64,000 bases of DNA, taken from contig NZ_JACVFC010000001.1 of assembly GCF_014529935.1 (NCBI RefSeq), positions 3,286,001 through 3,350,000 of the forward strand. The letters are read 5' to 3'. The stretch comes from Chitinophaga qingshengii. Its GTDB lineage: Bacteria; Bacteroidota; Bacteroidia; Chitinophagales; Chitinophagaceae. Each line of letters starts with the position of its first letter. The stretch's first letter is position 1. Positions 8,304 to 16,981 of the stretch are shown in pieces. A model generated the notes under the pieces. The model was given only the letters and a program-made list of their open reading frames with translations. It ran no database searches and was not told the origin of the DNA. The position numbers were made by a program, and so were the translations under genes.

Positions 8304-11300
8304 TCAGCTACAACCCATGCTGTTACCGCAATTCAGGCATTTGTAACATGTGCCGGATCTTACCGTGATATGTCCGCAAACGTTACAGGCAGGGGCATCA
8401 CGCTGCATACTACGCAGGTATTCCTGCGTATTGTTTTCTGCATGATTCGCTGCAACCGCTTGCTGCCGGGGCATTCTGGAGGCATTCGTCGCCGGACTGG
8501 CAGCAGGTGTCACCCGTACACCCGATAAAGCAGGCGATTCAGCTACCTCATCATGCTCGTCTTCACCGGTATTTCCGGGCGCATCCAACACATGCACGAG
8601 ATCCGTACGTCCCAGGTATTCATATCCCAACACCCGGAAAACATAGTCCACCAGCGAGGTAGCTGACTTAATGTTCGGATGATCCACCATCCCGGCCGGC
8701 TCAAACCGCGTAAACACAAACTTATCTACAAATTCTTCCAGGGGCACACCATACTGCAATCCCACAGAAACCGCTATGGCAAAGCAGTTCATCATACTCC
8801 GCAAAGTAGAACCCTCCTTCGCAAGATCAATAAATATTTCTCCCAGGGTACCATCATTGTACTCGCCGGTACGCAGGAAAATAGCTTGTCCGCCTACCTT
8901 GGCCTTTTGTGTAAATCCACCCCGCTTGGAAGGAAGCGTTTTACGCTCCACAATGCGGGACAACTGCCGCTTTAATGTCGTGTCCTCACTGGCCATCATC
9001 CGCCGGTTTACTTCTTCCAGCAACTCATCAATCGTGAGTTGCTCTAAATCGGTCAACTGCGTAACAGCTGCTGTTTCTACCGGCGCATCCGCCTTTTTCT
9101 TTTTGTCGGTTTTGTTGCTCAGCGGCTGACTAAGTTTGCTGCCATCACGGTAAAGCGCACAGGCCTTAAGTCCCAGCTCCCAGCTCAACAAATACGCATC
9201 TGCTATTTCATGTATCTCCGCTTCATGCGGCAGGTTAATCGTTTTGGAAATAGCCCCGGAAATAAAGGGCTGCGCGGCCGCCATCATGCGGATATGCCCA
9301 TGCGGGTGAATATACCGCTGCCCGTGTTTCCCGCACTTATTCGCACAGTCAAACACCGGTAAATGTTCTTCCTTCAAATAAGGCGCACCTTCTACCGTCA
9401 TGGTACCGCACACGTAATCATTGGCCGCTTCTATTTCTGCATCCTGGAATCCCAATGCATGCAGCAGACTAAAATCAAGATTAAAATATTGCTCCGGTAC
9501 AAAGCCCAGTCGTTGTAAACAGGCTTCCCCCAATGTATACACGTTAAACACAAAAGAAATATCGAAGGAAGAAGATACTGCCGCATCCAGCTTTTTCAGC
9601 TCTTCGGCTATAAAACCCTTCTCGCTGAGCGACTGATGATTGATGTAAGGCGCGCCGGCAAAGGAACCGGTACCCTTCGCATAATCCACCATCGCCTTGA
9701 TTTCGTGCGGCTGATAACCCAGATTATGCAACGCCGTAGGAATAGACTGATTGATGATCTTAAAATAACCGCCACCGGACAGTTTTTTAAATTTCACCAG
9801 GGCAAAATCCGGCTCTACACCGGTAGTGTCACAATCCATTACCAGCCCTATAGTACCGGTAGGAGCAATCACGGTCGTTTGTGCGTTCCGGTAACCATGT
9901 TTTTCACCTGCCTTTACAGCTTCATCCCAGGCCCTTGTAGCGGCTTTTAACAGGTAATCCGGACAATACCGCGCATGAATACCCCGGGGCGAAATTTCGA
10001 GCCCTTCATACGCTTCTGTGGCATCATAGGCGGCCGCCCGGTGATTCCGCATTACCCGCAGCATATCTTCCCGGTTTTCCTCAAACCGTGGAAATGCCCC
10101 CAGATGCGACGCCAACTCGGCAGAAGTCTGATAGGCCACACCGGTCATAATTGCGGTAATAGCGCCGGCAATACCGCGGGCCTCTTCGCTGTCGTAAGCA
10201 ATACCACTCACCATCAGCATGGAACCCAGATTGGCAAATCCCAATCCCAGTGTACGGTAATCGTAACTGAGCTGCGCTACTTCTTTGGAAGGGAACTGGG
10301 CCATCAGCACGGAAATCTCCAGTACAGTGGTCCACAACCGGACGGTATACTCAAATCCGGATACATCGAAGCGGTTGGTATCCTCATCAAAAAAACGCCG
10401 CAGGTTCACCGATGCCAGGTTACAGGCTGTATTATCGAGGAACATGTATTCGGAACAGGGGTTGGAAGCATTGATCCGTCCACCCTTCGGACAGGTGTGC
10501 CATTCGTTGATGGTGGTATCATATTGGGTGCCCGGGTCTGCACAACGCCAGGCAGCATAAGCGATCTGGTCCCACAATTCCCGCGCCTTCACCGTTTTGG
10601 TGGCTTTGCCGGTGGTACGGGCAATCAGGTCCCAATCACCTTCCGCCGCCAGCTGCCGGAAAAAACTGTTGGGGATTCGAACGGAATTGTTGGAGTTCTG
10701 ACCGGAAACAGTGCGGTAAGCCTCGCCCTCGTAATCAGAAGAATAACCGGCCGCAATCAGGGCCGCCACCTTTTTCTCTTCTTCTACTTTCCAGTTGATA
10801 AATTCCAGTATCTCCGGATGGTCCAGGTCCAGACAAACCATCTTGGCGGCACGACGGGTAGTACCGCCCGATTTAATGGCACCGGCCGCCCGGTCGCCAA
10901 TTTTCAGGAAACTCATCAGCCCGCTGGACGTACCGCCGCCACTCAGTTTCTCTCCATCTCCCCGGATATGGGAGAAATTGGTGCCCACACCGGAACCATA
11001 TTTAAAAATCCGGGCTTCCCGCATCCAGAGGTCCATAATGCCGCCTTCACCTACCAGATCGTCTTCCACGCTCAGGATAAAACAGGCATGAGGCTGGGGC
11101 CGCTCATAGGCAGACGTGGATTTTTCCAGTTTACCGGTCTGCTGTTCTACATAGTAATGCCCCTGGGGCTTACCTTTGATACCGTAGCTCTCATACAAAC
11201 CCGTATTGAACCATTGGGGCGAATTGGGCACACAAGCCTGGTTCAGCATGCTATATACCAGCTCCTCATAAAATACATTGGCATCTTCCGGGGAAGCGAA

Positions 11301-11624
11301 ATAACCATAACGTTCTCCCCAGGCCCGCCAGCAATTGGCCATCCGGTGTACCACCTGCTTCACCGATGTTTCACGGCCCAAACTACCATCTTCCTGGGGT
11401 ACGCCTGCCTTCCGGAAATATTTTTGCGCCAGAATGTCGGTCGCAATTTGCGACCATCCCTGGGGTACTTCCACGTTGTTCATCTCAAACACCACATCCC
11501 CACCAGGATTACGGATCACCGAAGAGCGGAGGTCATACACAAACTGTTCATAAGGACGCATGCCATCTTTGGTAAAATACCGGGAGAAGGCCATGCCACG
11601 CTTGCTGCTTGCTGGATTTTTCAT
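8304..11624 (-). CDS. nrdJ: Adenosylcobalamin-dependent (class II) ribonucleoside-diphosphate reductase
   Basis: Makes deoxyribonucleotides for DNA synthesis in the cytoplasm using a B12-generated thiyl radical, independent of oxygen. The 1106-residue product has the class II layout. The redox pair is probably C181 (HACF) and C401 ([10 protein letters not shown]), with the radical-bearing Cys at C390 in NPCSE. The barrel has typical GSGVGTNFS and [16 protein letters not shown] segments. The C-terminal extension ends in a four-Cys zinc-ribbon-like motif, CNVCGH...CYKCLNCG, typical of the long NrdJ form and thought to shuttle electrons. The start is ATG 11624; an in-frame TTG two codons earlier is less likely. 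The gene is single, divergent from the PcrB gene, with an unusually structured leader (11625-11800). Confidence 0.95.
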   Translation of the reverse strand: MKNPASSKRGMAFSRYFTKDGMRPYEQFVYDLRSSVIRNPGGDVVFEMNNVEVPQGWSQIATDILAQKYFRKAGVPQEDGSLGRETSVKQVVHRMANCWRAWGERYGYFASPEDANVFYEELVYSMLNQACVPNSPQWFNTGLYESYGIKGKPQGHYYVEQQTGKLEKSTSAYERPQPHACFILSVEDDLVGEGGIMDLWMREARIFKYGSGVGTNFSHIRGDGEKLSGGGTSSGLMSFLKIGDRAAGAIKSGGTTRRAAKMVCLDLDHPEILEFINWKVEEEKKVAALIAAGYSSDYEGEAYRTVSGQNSNNSVRIPNSFFRQLAAEGDWDLIARTTGKATKTVKARELWDQIAYAAWRCADPGTQYDTTINEWHTCPKGGRINASNPCSEYMFLDNTACNLASVNLRRFFDEDTNRFDVSGFEYTVRLWTTVLEISVLMAQFPSKEVAQLSYDYRTLGLGFANLGSMLMVSGIAYDSEEARGIAGAITAIMTGVAYQTSAELASHLGAFPRFEENREDMLRVMRNHRAAAYDATEAYEGLEISPRGIHARYCPDYLLKAATRAWDEAVKAGEKHGYRNAQTTVIAPTGTIGLVMDCDTTGVEPDFALVKFKKLSGGGYFKIINQSIPTALHNLGYQPHEIKAMVDYAKGTGSFAGAPYINHQSLSEKGFIAEELKKLDAAVSSSFDISFVFNVYTLGEACLQRLGFVPEQYFNLDFSLLHALGFQDAEIEAANDYVCGTMTVEGAPYLKEEHLPVFDCANKCGKHGQRYIHPHGHIRMMAAAQPFISGAISKTINLPHEAEIHEIADAYLLSWELGLKACALYRDGSKLSQPLSNKTDKKKKADAPVETAAVTQLTDLEQLTIDELLEEVNRRMMASEDTTLKRQLSRIVERKTLPSKRGGFTQKAKVGGQAIFLRTGEYNDGTLGEIFIDLAKEGSTLRSMMNCFAIAVSVGLQYGVPLEEFVDKFVFTRFEPAGMVDHPNIKSATSLVDYVFRVLGYEYLGRTDLVHVLDAPGNTGEDEHDEVAESPALSGVRVTPAASPATNASRMPRQQAVAANHAENNTQEYLRSMQRDAPACNVCGHITVRSGTCYKCLNCGNSMGCS

Positions 11625-11700
11625 ACCCAAAAATTTTCACTGGATTAAAAGAATATTAAGAAAAGGGGGTATACTAAAATTAGTTTTTAAAAGCCCCGGA

Positions 11701-11794
11701 AAGCCGGATTATTATGCACAACTTGTGGATAATTGTATCAACACTTTGCCGCCTGGTTTGTTATAAACCAAACTGATATAACAAAATCCGGCTT
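11701..11794 (-). promoter_or_regulatory. Nested inverted repeats in the nrdJ leader (structured RNA or operator)
   Basis: Reading the minus strand towards nrdJ, AAGCCGGATT (11794-11785) is followed at once by TTGTTATA (11784-11777), an 11-base loop and TATAACAA (11765-11758). Then come 25 unpaired bases including GGCGGCAAAGTG, the 21-base near-palindrome at 11732-11712, one base, and AATCCGGCTT (11710-11701). The outer 10-mers are perfectly complementary. As RNA this would fold as a closing stem around two hairpins. No cobalamin-riboswitch B12 box is recognisable, so it is not an obvious known B12 riboswitch. It lies 77-170 bases upstream of the nrdJ start. Confidence 0.6.
11712..11732. promoter_or_regulatory. 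Inverted pair of DnaA-box-like 9-mers upstream of nrdJ
   Basis: TTATGCACA (11712-11720) and TGTGGATAA (11724-11732, the complement of TTATCCACA) face each other across ACT. Both fit the TTATNCACA DnaA-box consensus. As a unit it is a 21-base near-palindrome and could equally be the operator of another dimeric regulator such as NrdR. Confidence 0.5.
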
Positions 11795-11897
11795 AAAATT
11801 TGTCGTTAGCGGTTTACTGAGTGGATGCGTCTTGTAATGCCATAAATATCATGTAGTTCATTCATAGAAAATGAATTGCATGCATATTTATTTAGCA

Positions 11898-11930
11898 TTG
11901 TGGGTTATTAATAAAAATATTATACATTTG
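11898..11930 (+). promoter_or_regulatory. Bacteroidota-type promoter of the PcrB gene
   Basis: TACATTTG (11923-11930) fits the TAnnTTTG -7 consensus, with TTG at 11898-11900 as a -33 element 22 bases upstream. The ATG follows 25 bases later. Confidence 0.7.
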
Positions 11931-11955
11931 CGACAACCGGAACAATGCGCTATTG

Positions 11956-12714
11956 ATGTACAATAAAATATACACTTCGTTCATCGAAAGAAAGGCCAGG
12001 AAAGAAAAAGCATTCGCGGTTTTGATTGATCCGGATAAGGTGACCCCTGCTGGCATCATTGAACTTGCGGCCAAATGCACCGCTGCCAAAGTAGATTACA
12101 TCTTCCTTGGCGGTAGTCTGGTTATCACCAATCACCTGGACGAGTGCGTGCAGCAGTTAAAGGCCAGTTGCGATATTCCTGTTATTCTATTTCCAGGAAG
12201 CCCTTCGCAGGTTTCGAGATATGCAGACGCGCTTCTTTATCTTTCCATGATTTCAGGCAGGAACCCTGAGTTATTAATTGGTCAACACGTAGTATCCGCT
12301 GCAGCTGTCAAAAAAAGCCAGTTGGAAGTTATTTCCACCGGCTATATGGTTATTGACGGCGGCGCGCCCACTACCGTTTCCTACATCAGCAATGCTACTC
12401 CGATTCCCGCCGACAAAGCGGATATCGCCATGTGCACCGCCATGGCAGGAGAAATGCTGGGTATGAAAGTAATTTATATGGATGCCGGCAGCGGCGCCCG
12501 TAACCCGATCACAGAAACAATGATCAACCGGGTATCCAGCCAGGTAGAAGTTCCCATCATCGTGGGCGGCGGTATCCGTGACGCTGAAAAAGCCTATCGT
12601 AACTGCAAAGCCGGCGCCGATATCATCGTGGTTGGCAATGCCATCGAAAATGATATTTCCCTGATCAAGGAGCTGGCAGACGCTGTACACTCTTCAGCCC
12701 CCATCACTATTTAG
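11956..12714 (+). CDS. Geranylgeranylglyceryl phosphate synthase family protein (PcrB-like)
   Basis: TIM-barrel prenyltransferase that joins a polyprenyl diphosphate to sn-glycerol-1-phosphate, making an archaeal-type ether lipid precursor. Family features are AVLIDPDK near the N terminus (first phosphate/Mg site), DYIFLGGSL, PVILFPGSP, then YMDAGSGA and PIIVGGGIRD followed by ADIIVVGNAIE, the phosphate-binding end of the barrel. The length, about 252 residues, is normal for the bacterial group II enzymes found across Bacteroidota. ATG 11956 is used; an in-frame TTG directly precedes it. In bacteria the in vivo product is still little studied. Monocistronic, closed by a terminator at 12782-12818. 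Confidence 0.93.
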   Translation: MYNKIYTSFIERKARKEKAFAVLIDPDKVTPAGIIELAAKCTAAKVDYIFLGGSLVITNHLDECVQQLKASCDIPVILFPGSPSQVSRYADALLYLSMISGRNPELLIGQHVVSAAAVKKSQLEVISTGYMVIDGGAPTTVSYISNATPIPADKADIAMCTAMAGEMLGMKVIYMDAGSGARNPITETMINRVSSQVEVPIIVGGGIRDAEKAYRNCKAGADIIVVGNAIENDISLIKELADAVHSSAPITI

Positions 12715-12859
12715 GAATTTTTTGATTTACGATTTTTTGATTTAGCGAATCTTTTAGCAAAGATTTACGCGAATAAAATAAAAGACCGAAGCAATTATAA
12801 TCGCTTCGGTCTTCTTTTTATCTTCCAGAAATCAAAAAATTCGTAAATCAAAAAATCCC
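12714..12859. repeat. Composite inverted-repeat element at a convergent gene end (family b)
   Basis: The left arm, about 30 bases from 12714 (core TTTTTTGATTTACGA then TTTTTTGATTT), matches the reverse complement of the right arm (12829-12859) except for one substitution and one indel. The arms enclose a terminator. The element fills the whole gap between the PcrB gene and the convergent LytTR gene. Confidence 0.75.
12782..12818. terminator. Terminator between the PcrB and LytTR genes
   Basis: Perfect 11-bp stem AAGACCGAAGC (12782-12792) with GCTTCGGTCTT (12803-12813), followed by CTTTTT on the plus strand and by a T-containing stretch on the minus strand, so probably bidirectional. Confidence 0.85.
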
Positions 12860-12865
12860 TACATA

Positions 12866-13594
12866 TCAAAGGCTCATCATTTCCTTAAATTTAACGGCCT
12901 GCCGGCGGCTCACCTCAATTTTTTCACCTCCTCTCATCTCCAGCAATAATCCGCCATTGAAATAGGTGTCTATTTTCTCGATCATGCGCAGGTTCACAAT
13001 ATGTTTACGGTTGGCACGGAAAAACACCCGTTCATCCAGGCGCTCCTCGAGCGCATTCAATGACTTCAGAATCAACGGTTTGTTCGTCTCGAAATATACC
13101 CTGGCATAGTTACCCACGCTCTCAAACAGCCGGATCTCCTGCAACTTAACAAACCAGCAACGGTCCCCGTCTTTTACAAACACCTGGTCGTTTTCCGACA
13201 ACAGGGTACGGATACCGCCGGAGGCTGCCAGCCGGTCTTTCTCATCCTGCTGGTGCAACTTGTGAATAGCATCGGCCAAACGCTTGGGTTCTACCGGCTT
13301 CAACAGGTAGTCCAGCGCATTGTATTCAAATGCTTTCAGGGCATATTCATCATATGCAGTGGTAAAAATCACCTGTGGCGTTTTCTCCAGCTCGGCCAGC
13401 AAATCAAAACCGGTCTTGTCCGGCATCTGAATATCCAGGAACAGCAGGTCTGGGTGCAGATTCTCAATCTTCTCGATACCATCCTTCGCGTTCACTGCTT
13501 CTCCCACCACCACTATCTCCGGGTGATCTGCCAGCAATTTTTTCAGTTCACTCCTGGCCAGGCGTTCATCATCTATTATCAATGCTTTTTTCAT
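12866..13594 (-). CDS. LytTR-family response regulator
   Basis: Two-domain transcription regulator. The receiver domain (about residues 1-120) has the acidic pair in LIIDDE, the phosphorylation site D54 in LLFLDIQMP, the T/A switch in IFTTAYDEYA and the K in LLKPVE. The C-terminal LytTR DNA-binding domain (about 140-242) includes VFVKDGDRCWFV, FESVGNYARVYFE, FFRANRKHIVNL and the final VSRRQAVKFKEM. The start is ATG 13594; TTG 13600 lies two codons upstream. Its partner kinase is the upstream gene on the same strand, 100 bases away, so the two form a two-component system probably transcribed together. Length is normal. Confidence 0.93.
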   Translation of the reverse strand: MKKALIIDDERLARSELKKLLADHPEIVVVGEAVNAKDGIEKIENLHPDLLFLDIQMPDKTGFDLLAELEKTPQVIFTTAYDEYALKAFEYNALDYLLKPVEPKRLADAIHKLHQQDEKDRLAASGGIRTLLSENDQVFVKDGDRCWFVKLQEIRLFESVGNYARVYFETNKPLILKSLNALEERLDERVFFRANRKHIVNLRMIEKIDTYFNGGLLLEMRGGEKIEVSRRQAVKFKEMMSL

Positions 13595-13694
13595 TGGCAA
13601 TATGAAGTTTGGTTGAATGACTAATTTTTAAAACATTTAAAGCCATAGCCAGGCTATAACGCCCCGCTATAGCGGTTTCCGAATAACAAGTGAT

Positions 13695-14744
13695 TCAAAG
13701 TAACGGCATCACCACCCGGGCTTCTACCGTTGCTTCGTCTTTATTTTTGATATCAAAGGTAGCCCTGTTTCCAAACAAAAGGCTCAACCGCTGCCGCGTG
13801 CTCTCCAATCCAAATCCATGGCCATTTACCACATTTTTCTCTACCAGCTGACCGGTATTCTGAATGGTGATCTCGTGCTCCATACCGTTCAACCGGGAAG
13901 CGATAAACACCGTTCCACCACTCACCATCCGGGAAATACCATGTTTGATGGCGTTCTCCACCAGTGTTTGCAGCATCATGGGCGGCACCTGCAATTCCAG
14001 GGTGTCCGGATCTATTTCATACCGTACCTGCAACCGCTCCTCAAACCGGATATGCTCCAGTGCAAGGTAATCTTTTACTATGTTTAATTCATTTTCCAGA
14101 CTAACGGTCTCTACCTTTTCCGTGGCCATGGAACTGCGCAGAATATTGGATAATTCTGTAATCGCCGTCCTCGCCCGCTGCGGATTCTCATCCACCAGCG
14201 CCCGGATACTATTAAGGGCGTTAAAAATAAAGTGAGGGTTCATCTGCGCCTTAATCGTCTTCAACTCCAGCTCTTTTACGGTCGCCTCCAGCTTTAACCG
14301 GTCCACCTGGGATGTACGGGTCCGGTCCACATAATGCCAGACAAAATATATCACCCACCAGATAAAGGAAACGGCAAAAATTGTCACATATCCTCTTTCT
14401 ATCAGATTCATCAGGAAATTGCCACTCCCGGATCTGTTACCACCCATATAATCCAGCAACAGATTATAGCCGAGGTACCATACGAGATTGGTACCTATCA
14501 CCAACACAAGGAAGATAACCAGTTGTCTTTCAAAGCTATAGCTTTCCCACCCCTTGAGCTTGTTTAAGAGGGTCCGGAATAGGTGAGTAGAGGTAATACC
14601 TGAAATGATAAAAATGATCAGATAAATCGTAACCGCAGACAGATCAGTCTTTTTCAGGGTGAAGTTGAAGAATAAACTGACCAGAAAATATACAGACCAC
14701 CCTAACAATTGTCCCCACCAATATTTGGATACTCGTTTAAGCAT
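13695..14744 (-). CDS. LytS-like sensor histidine kinase (His_kinase/PF06580 type)
   Basis: Membrane sensor with four predicted transmembrane segments in the first 135 residues (about 12-30, 37-55, 75-95, 118-136), a coiled linker, then the His_kinase domain. The phospho-acceptor is H171 in QMNPHFIFNALNSI. An HATPase domain follows, with VPPMMLQTLVENAIKHG as the N box and GHGFGLESTRQRL as the G box. The sensing part is short with almost no extracellular loop, as in many Bacteroidota LytS homologues, so the signal is probably sensed in the membrane. It is expected to phosphorylate the LytTR regulator encoded just downstream. Three 21-bp-spaced repeats lie upstream (14820-14872). Confidence 0.93.
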   Translation of the reverse strand: MLKRVSKYWWGQLLGWSVYFLVSLFFNFTLKKTDLSAVTIYLIIFIISGITSTHLFRTLLNKLKGWESYSFERQLVIFLVLVIGTNLVWYLGYNLLLDYMGGNRSGSGNFLMNLIERGYVTIFAVSFIWWVIYFVWHYVDRTRTSQVDRLKLEATVKELELKTIKAQMNPHFIFNALNSIRALVDENPQRARTAITELSNILRSSMATEKVETVSLENELNIVKDYLALEHIRFEERLQVRYEIDPDTLELQVPPMMLQTLVENAIKHGISRMVSGGTVFIASRLNGMEHEITIQNTGQLVEKNVVNGHGFGLESTRQRLSLLFGNRATFDIKNKDEATVEARVVMPLL

Positions 14745-14819
14745 TAATTCAAATTAGTAAACTTCACCATTATTCCAAAAATACCGTATGGCCCTGCCCA
14801 CCGAAACCTAATTGTTATA

Positions 14820-14872
14820 AATGGCGAATCAGAACCGGTAAATGGTGAATCCTCTGTACCGAATGGCGGATT
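14820..14872. promoter_or_regulatory. Three direct repeats with exact 21-bp period (candidate LytTR operator)
   Basis: AATGGCGAATC (14820), AATGGTGAATC (14841) and AATGGCGGATT (14862) start exactly 21 bases apart. LytTR regulators are known to bind short direct repeats spaced about two helical turns. The array lies 76 bases upstream of the kinase start and 94 bases upstream of dxs, so it may govern either. Confidence 0.55.
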
Positions 14873-14929
14873 AACAGGAAATACGGGGTTTTTCCGGTCA
14901 TTTGTCGCCGGATAACACATATTTTTTAG

Positions 14930-14937
14930 TAGTTTTG
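14930..14937 (+). promoter_or_regulatory. -7 element of dxs
   Basis: TAGTTTTG fits TAnnTTTG and lies 28 bases before the dxs ATG. A possible TTTG -33 element is at 14901-14904, with spacing of 25, slightly long. Confidence 0.5.
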
Positions 14938-14965
14938 TTTTTAATTAAACCCTGAACCATTAATT

Positions 14966-16891
14966 ATGAATATCACGGCCGGTTCACTTTTAAGCCAGAT
15001 AAACTCCCCCGCAGATTTGAAGAAGCTGAGCAAAGATCAGCTGCATCAGGTGTGCGAGGAACTGCGTCAATACATTATTGACGTGGTAAGTGTGCATGGT
15101 GGCCACTTTGCCGCCAGCCTGGGTGTAGTAGAGCTCTCTGTAGCCCTTCACTATGTCTTCAATACCCCTTATGACCAGCTGGTATGGGACGTAGGGCACC
15201 AGGCTTATGGACATAAGATCCTTACCGGCCGGCGCGAAGCCTTTCCCACTAACCGGAAATACAAAGGCCTCAGCGGGTTTCCTAAAAGAGACGAAAGCGA
15301 ATACGATACCTTCGGCGTAGGGCATTCCTCTACCTCCATCTCCGCAGCACTGGGTATGGCTATGGCCTCCCATTACAAAGGAGAATTCGACCGCCAGCAC
15401 ATTGCCGTTATCGGCGATGGCGCCATGACGGCCGGGATGGCTTTTGAAGCCCTCAACCACGCCGGCGTTGCCAATGCCAACGTGCTCATTATCCTCAACG
15501 ATAACTGCATGTCCATTGATCCCAACGTAGGCGCACTCAAAGAATACCTGACAGACATCACCACATCGCCTACCTATAACAAACTGCGCGATGATGTATG
15601 GCACCTGCTCGGCAAACTACCGGTGGGCAAACGCTTCACCCGCGAAATGGCCTCCAAACTGGAAGCCTCCCTCAAAGGCGTGGTGTCTAAATCCAGCAAC
15701 CTCTTCGAATCATTAAAATTGCGGTATTTTGGCCCGATCGACGGCCATAATATCACAAAACTGACCGATACCCTCCAGGACCTGAAAGATATTCCCGGCC
15801 CCAAACTGCTGCATATCGTTACCACCAAAGGTAAAGGTTATGCCCTGGCAGAAAAGGACCAGACTACCTGGCATGCACCCGGCCTGTTTGATAAAATCAC
15901 CGGCGAAATCTTTAAAAAACAGGTGGACCGCCCACAGCCTCCCAAATACCAGGATGTTTTCGGCCACACCATCATCGAACTGGCAGAGAAAAACGATAAA
16001 ATCATCGGTATCACTCCCGCCATGCCTTCCGGCTCCTCCCTCAAATTTATGATGGAGAAAATGCCCGACCGCGCCTTCGACGTCGGTATCTGCGAACAAC
16101 ACGCGGTTACCCTCTCCGCCGGTATGGCCACCCAGGGCATGCGCGTGTTCTGTACCATCTATTCCTCCTTCTTCCAACGGGCTTTTGACCAGGCTGTACA
16201 CGACGTAGCCATCCAAAACCTGCCGGTGATTTTCTGCCTTGACAGAGCAGGCCTGGTAGGAGAGGACGGTCCTACCCACCACGGCGCCTACGATATTGCC
16301 TATATGCGCAGTATCCCCAATGTGATCATCAGCGCCCCCATGAACGAAGAAGAGCTGCGAAACCTGATGTACAGCGCTCAACTGGAAGAAAATACCCATC
16401 CATACGTGATCCGCTATCCACGCGGACAAGGCGTAATGCCTGAATGGCGTACACCGTTCAAAGCCATCAAAGCCGGTACCGGCCGTAAAATCCGCGATGG
16501 TAAAGATGTAGCCATCCTGTCCTTCGGACATGTGGGCAACTTCGTTACCGAAGCCTGCAAGGAACTGATCAGCGATGGCCTGCAACCGGCCCATTACGAC
16601 CTCCGCTTTGTAAAACCACTGGACGAAGCCATGCTGCATGAAGTATTCAGCAAATTCAGCAAGGTAATCACCGTGGAAGATGGCGCCATTACCGGCGGCT
16701 TCGGCAGCGCAGTAGTGGACTTCATGGCACAACACAACTACTCCTCCCAGATTAAAATGCTCGGTATCCCCGACAGGATCATCGAACACGGTAAACCGGA
16801 AGAACTGTTCCGCGAATGCGGTTACGATCCCGCCGGTATAGCCCGCACTACCCGGGAAATGATGGGAGAGAAAATCACCGTTACCGTATAA
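14966..16891 (+). CDS. dxs: 1-deoxy-D-xylulose-5-phosphate synthase
   Basis: Thiamine-diphosphate enzyme that condenses pyruvate and glyceraldehyde 3-phosphate to DXP, the first step of the methylerythritol phosphate isoprenoid pathway. The 641-residue length is standard. Visible motifs are GGHFAASLGVVEL near residue 45, the TPP/Mg-binding GDGAMTAGMAFEALNHAG around 150, the central DRAGLVGEDGPTHHG near 430 with the DXS-specific THHG, and the transketolase C-terminal domain ending in the PDRIIEHG segment. It supplies prenyl precursors that the PcrB enzyme encoded 3 kb away also uses, though the two are not in one operon. A terminator separates it from the next gene. Confidence 0.97.
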   Translation: MNITAGSLLSQINSPADLKKLSKDQLHQVCEELRQYIIDVVSVHGGHFAASLGVVELSVALHYVFNTPYDQLVWDVGHQAYGHKILTGRREAFPTNRKYKGLSGFPKRDESEYDTFGVGHSSTSISAALGMAMASHYKGEFDRQHIAVIGDGAMTAGMAFEALNHAGVANANVLIILNDNCMSIDPNVGALKEYLTDITTSPTYNKLRDDVWHLLGKLPVGKRFTREMASKLEASLKGVVSKSSNLFESLKLRYFGPIDGHNITKLTDTLQDLKDIPGPKLLHIVTTKGKGYALAEKDQTTWHAPGLFDKITGEIFKKQVDRPQPPKYQDVFGHTIIELAEKNDKIIGITPAMPSGSSLKFMMEKMPDRAFDVGICEQHAVTLSAGMATQGMRVFCTIYSSFFQRAFDQAVHDVAIQNLPVIFCLDRAGLVGEDGPTHHGAYDIAYMRSIPNVIISAPMNEEELRNLMYSAQLEENTHPYVIRYPRGQGVMPEWRTPFKAIKAGTGRKIRDGKDVAILSFGHVGNFVTEACKELISDGLQPAHYDLRFVKPLDEAMLHEVFSKFSKVITVEDGAITGGFGSAVVDFMAQHNYSSQIKMLGIPDRIIEHGKPEELFRECGYDPAGIARTTREMMGEKITVTV

Positions 16892-16918
16892 TCAATTACA
16901 AGTTTTGAACGTATAAAC

Positions 16919-16953
16919 AATCAGGGGTTCTCCACCATGGGGAACCCCTGATT
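16919..16953 (+). terminator. Hairpin after dxs
   Basis: AATCAGGGGTTC pairs perfectly with GAACCCCTGATT across an 11-base loop. It is followed by CGTAATTTGTAATT rather than a clean T run, so efficiency is uncertain. Confidence 0.6.
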
Positions 16954-16981
16954 CGTAATTTGTAATTCGTAATTTAGTGAC

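Larger units (their letters stand above)
11625..11955. other. Divergent nrdJ / PcrB-gene intergenic region
   Basis: 331 bases holding the nrdJ leader with nested inverted repeats (11701-11794) on the minus side. On the right are the promoter of the PcrB gene and an AT-rich segment (about 11820-11925). Confidence 0.7.

Noticed and set aside
9975..11648. Long open frame (557 codons) on the plus strand opposite nrdJ
   Set aside because: Antisense to a certain gene; its residues show no family, and it reflects the codon bias of nrdJ. The long antisense frames opposite gyrB (58006-59364) and the first susC (914-2143) are rejected for the same reason.
11625..11800. Classical cobalamin riboswitch before nrdJ
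   Set aside because: No recognisable B12 box or other conserved core was found; the inverted repeats are reported as a separate candidate.
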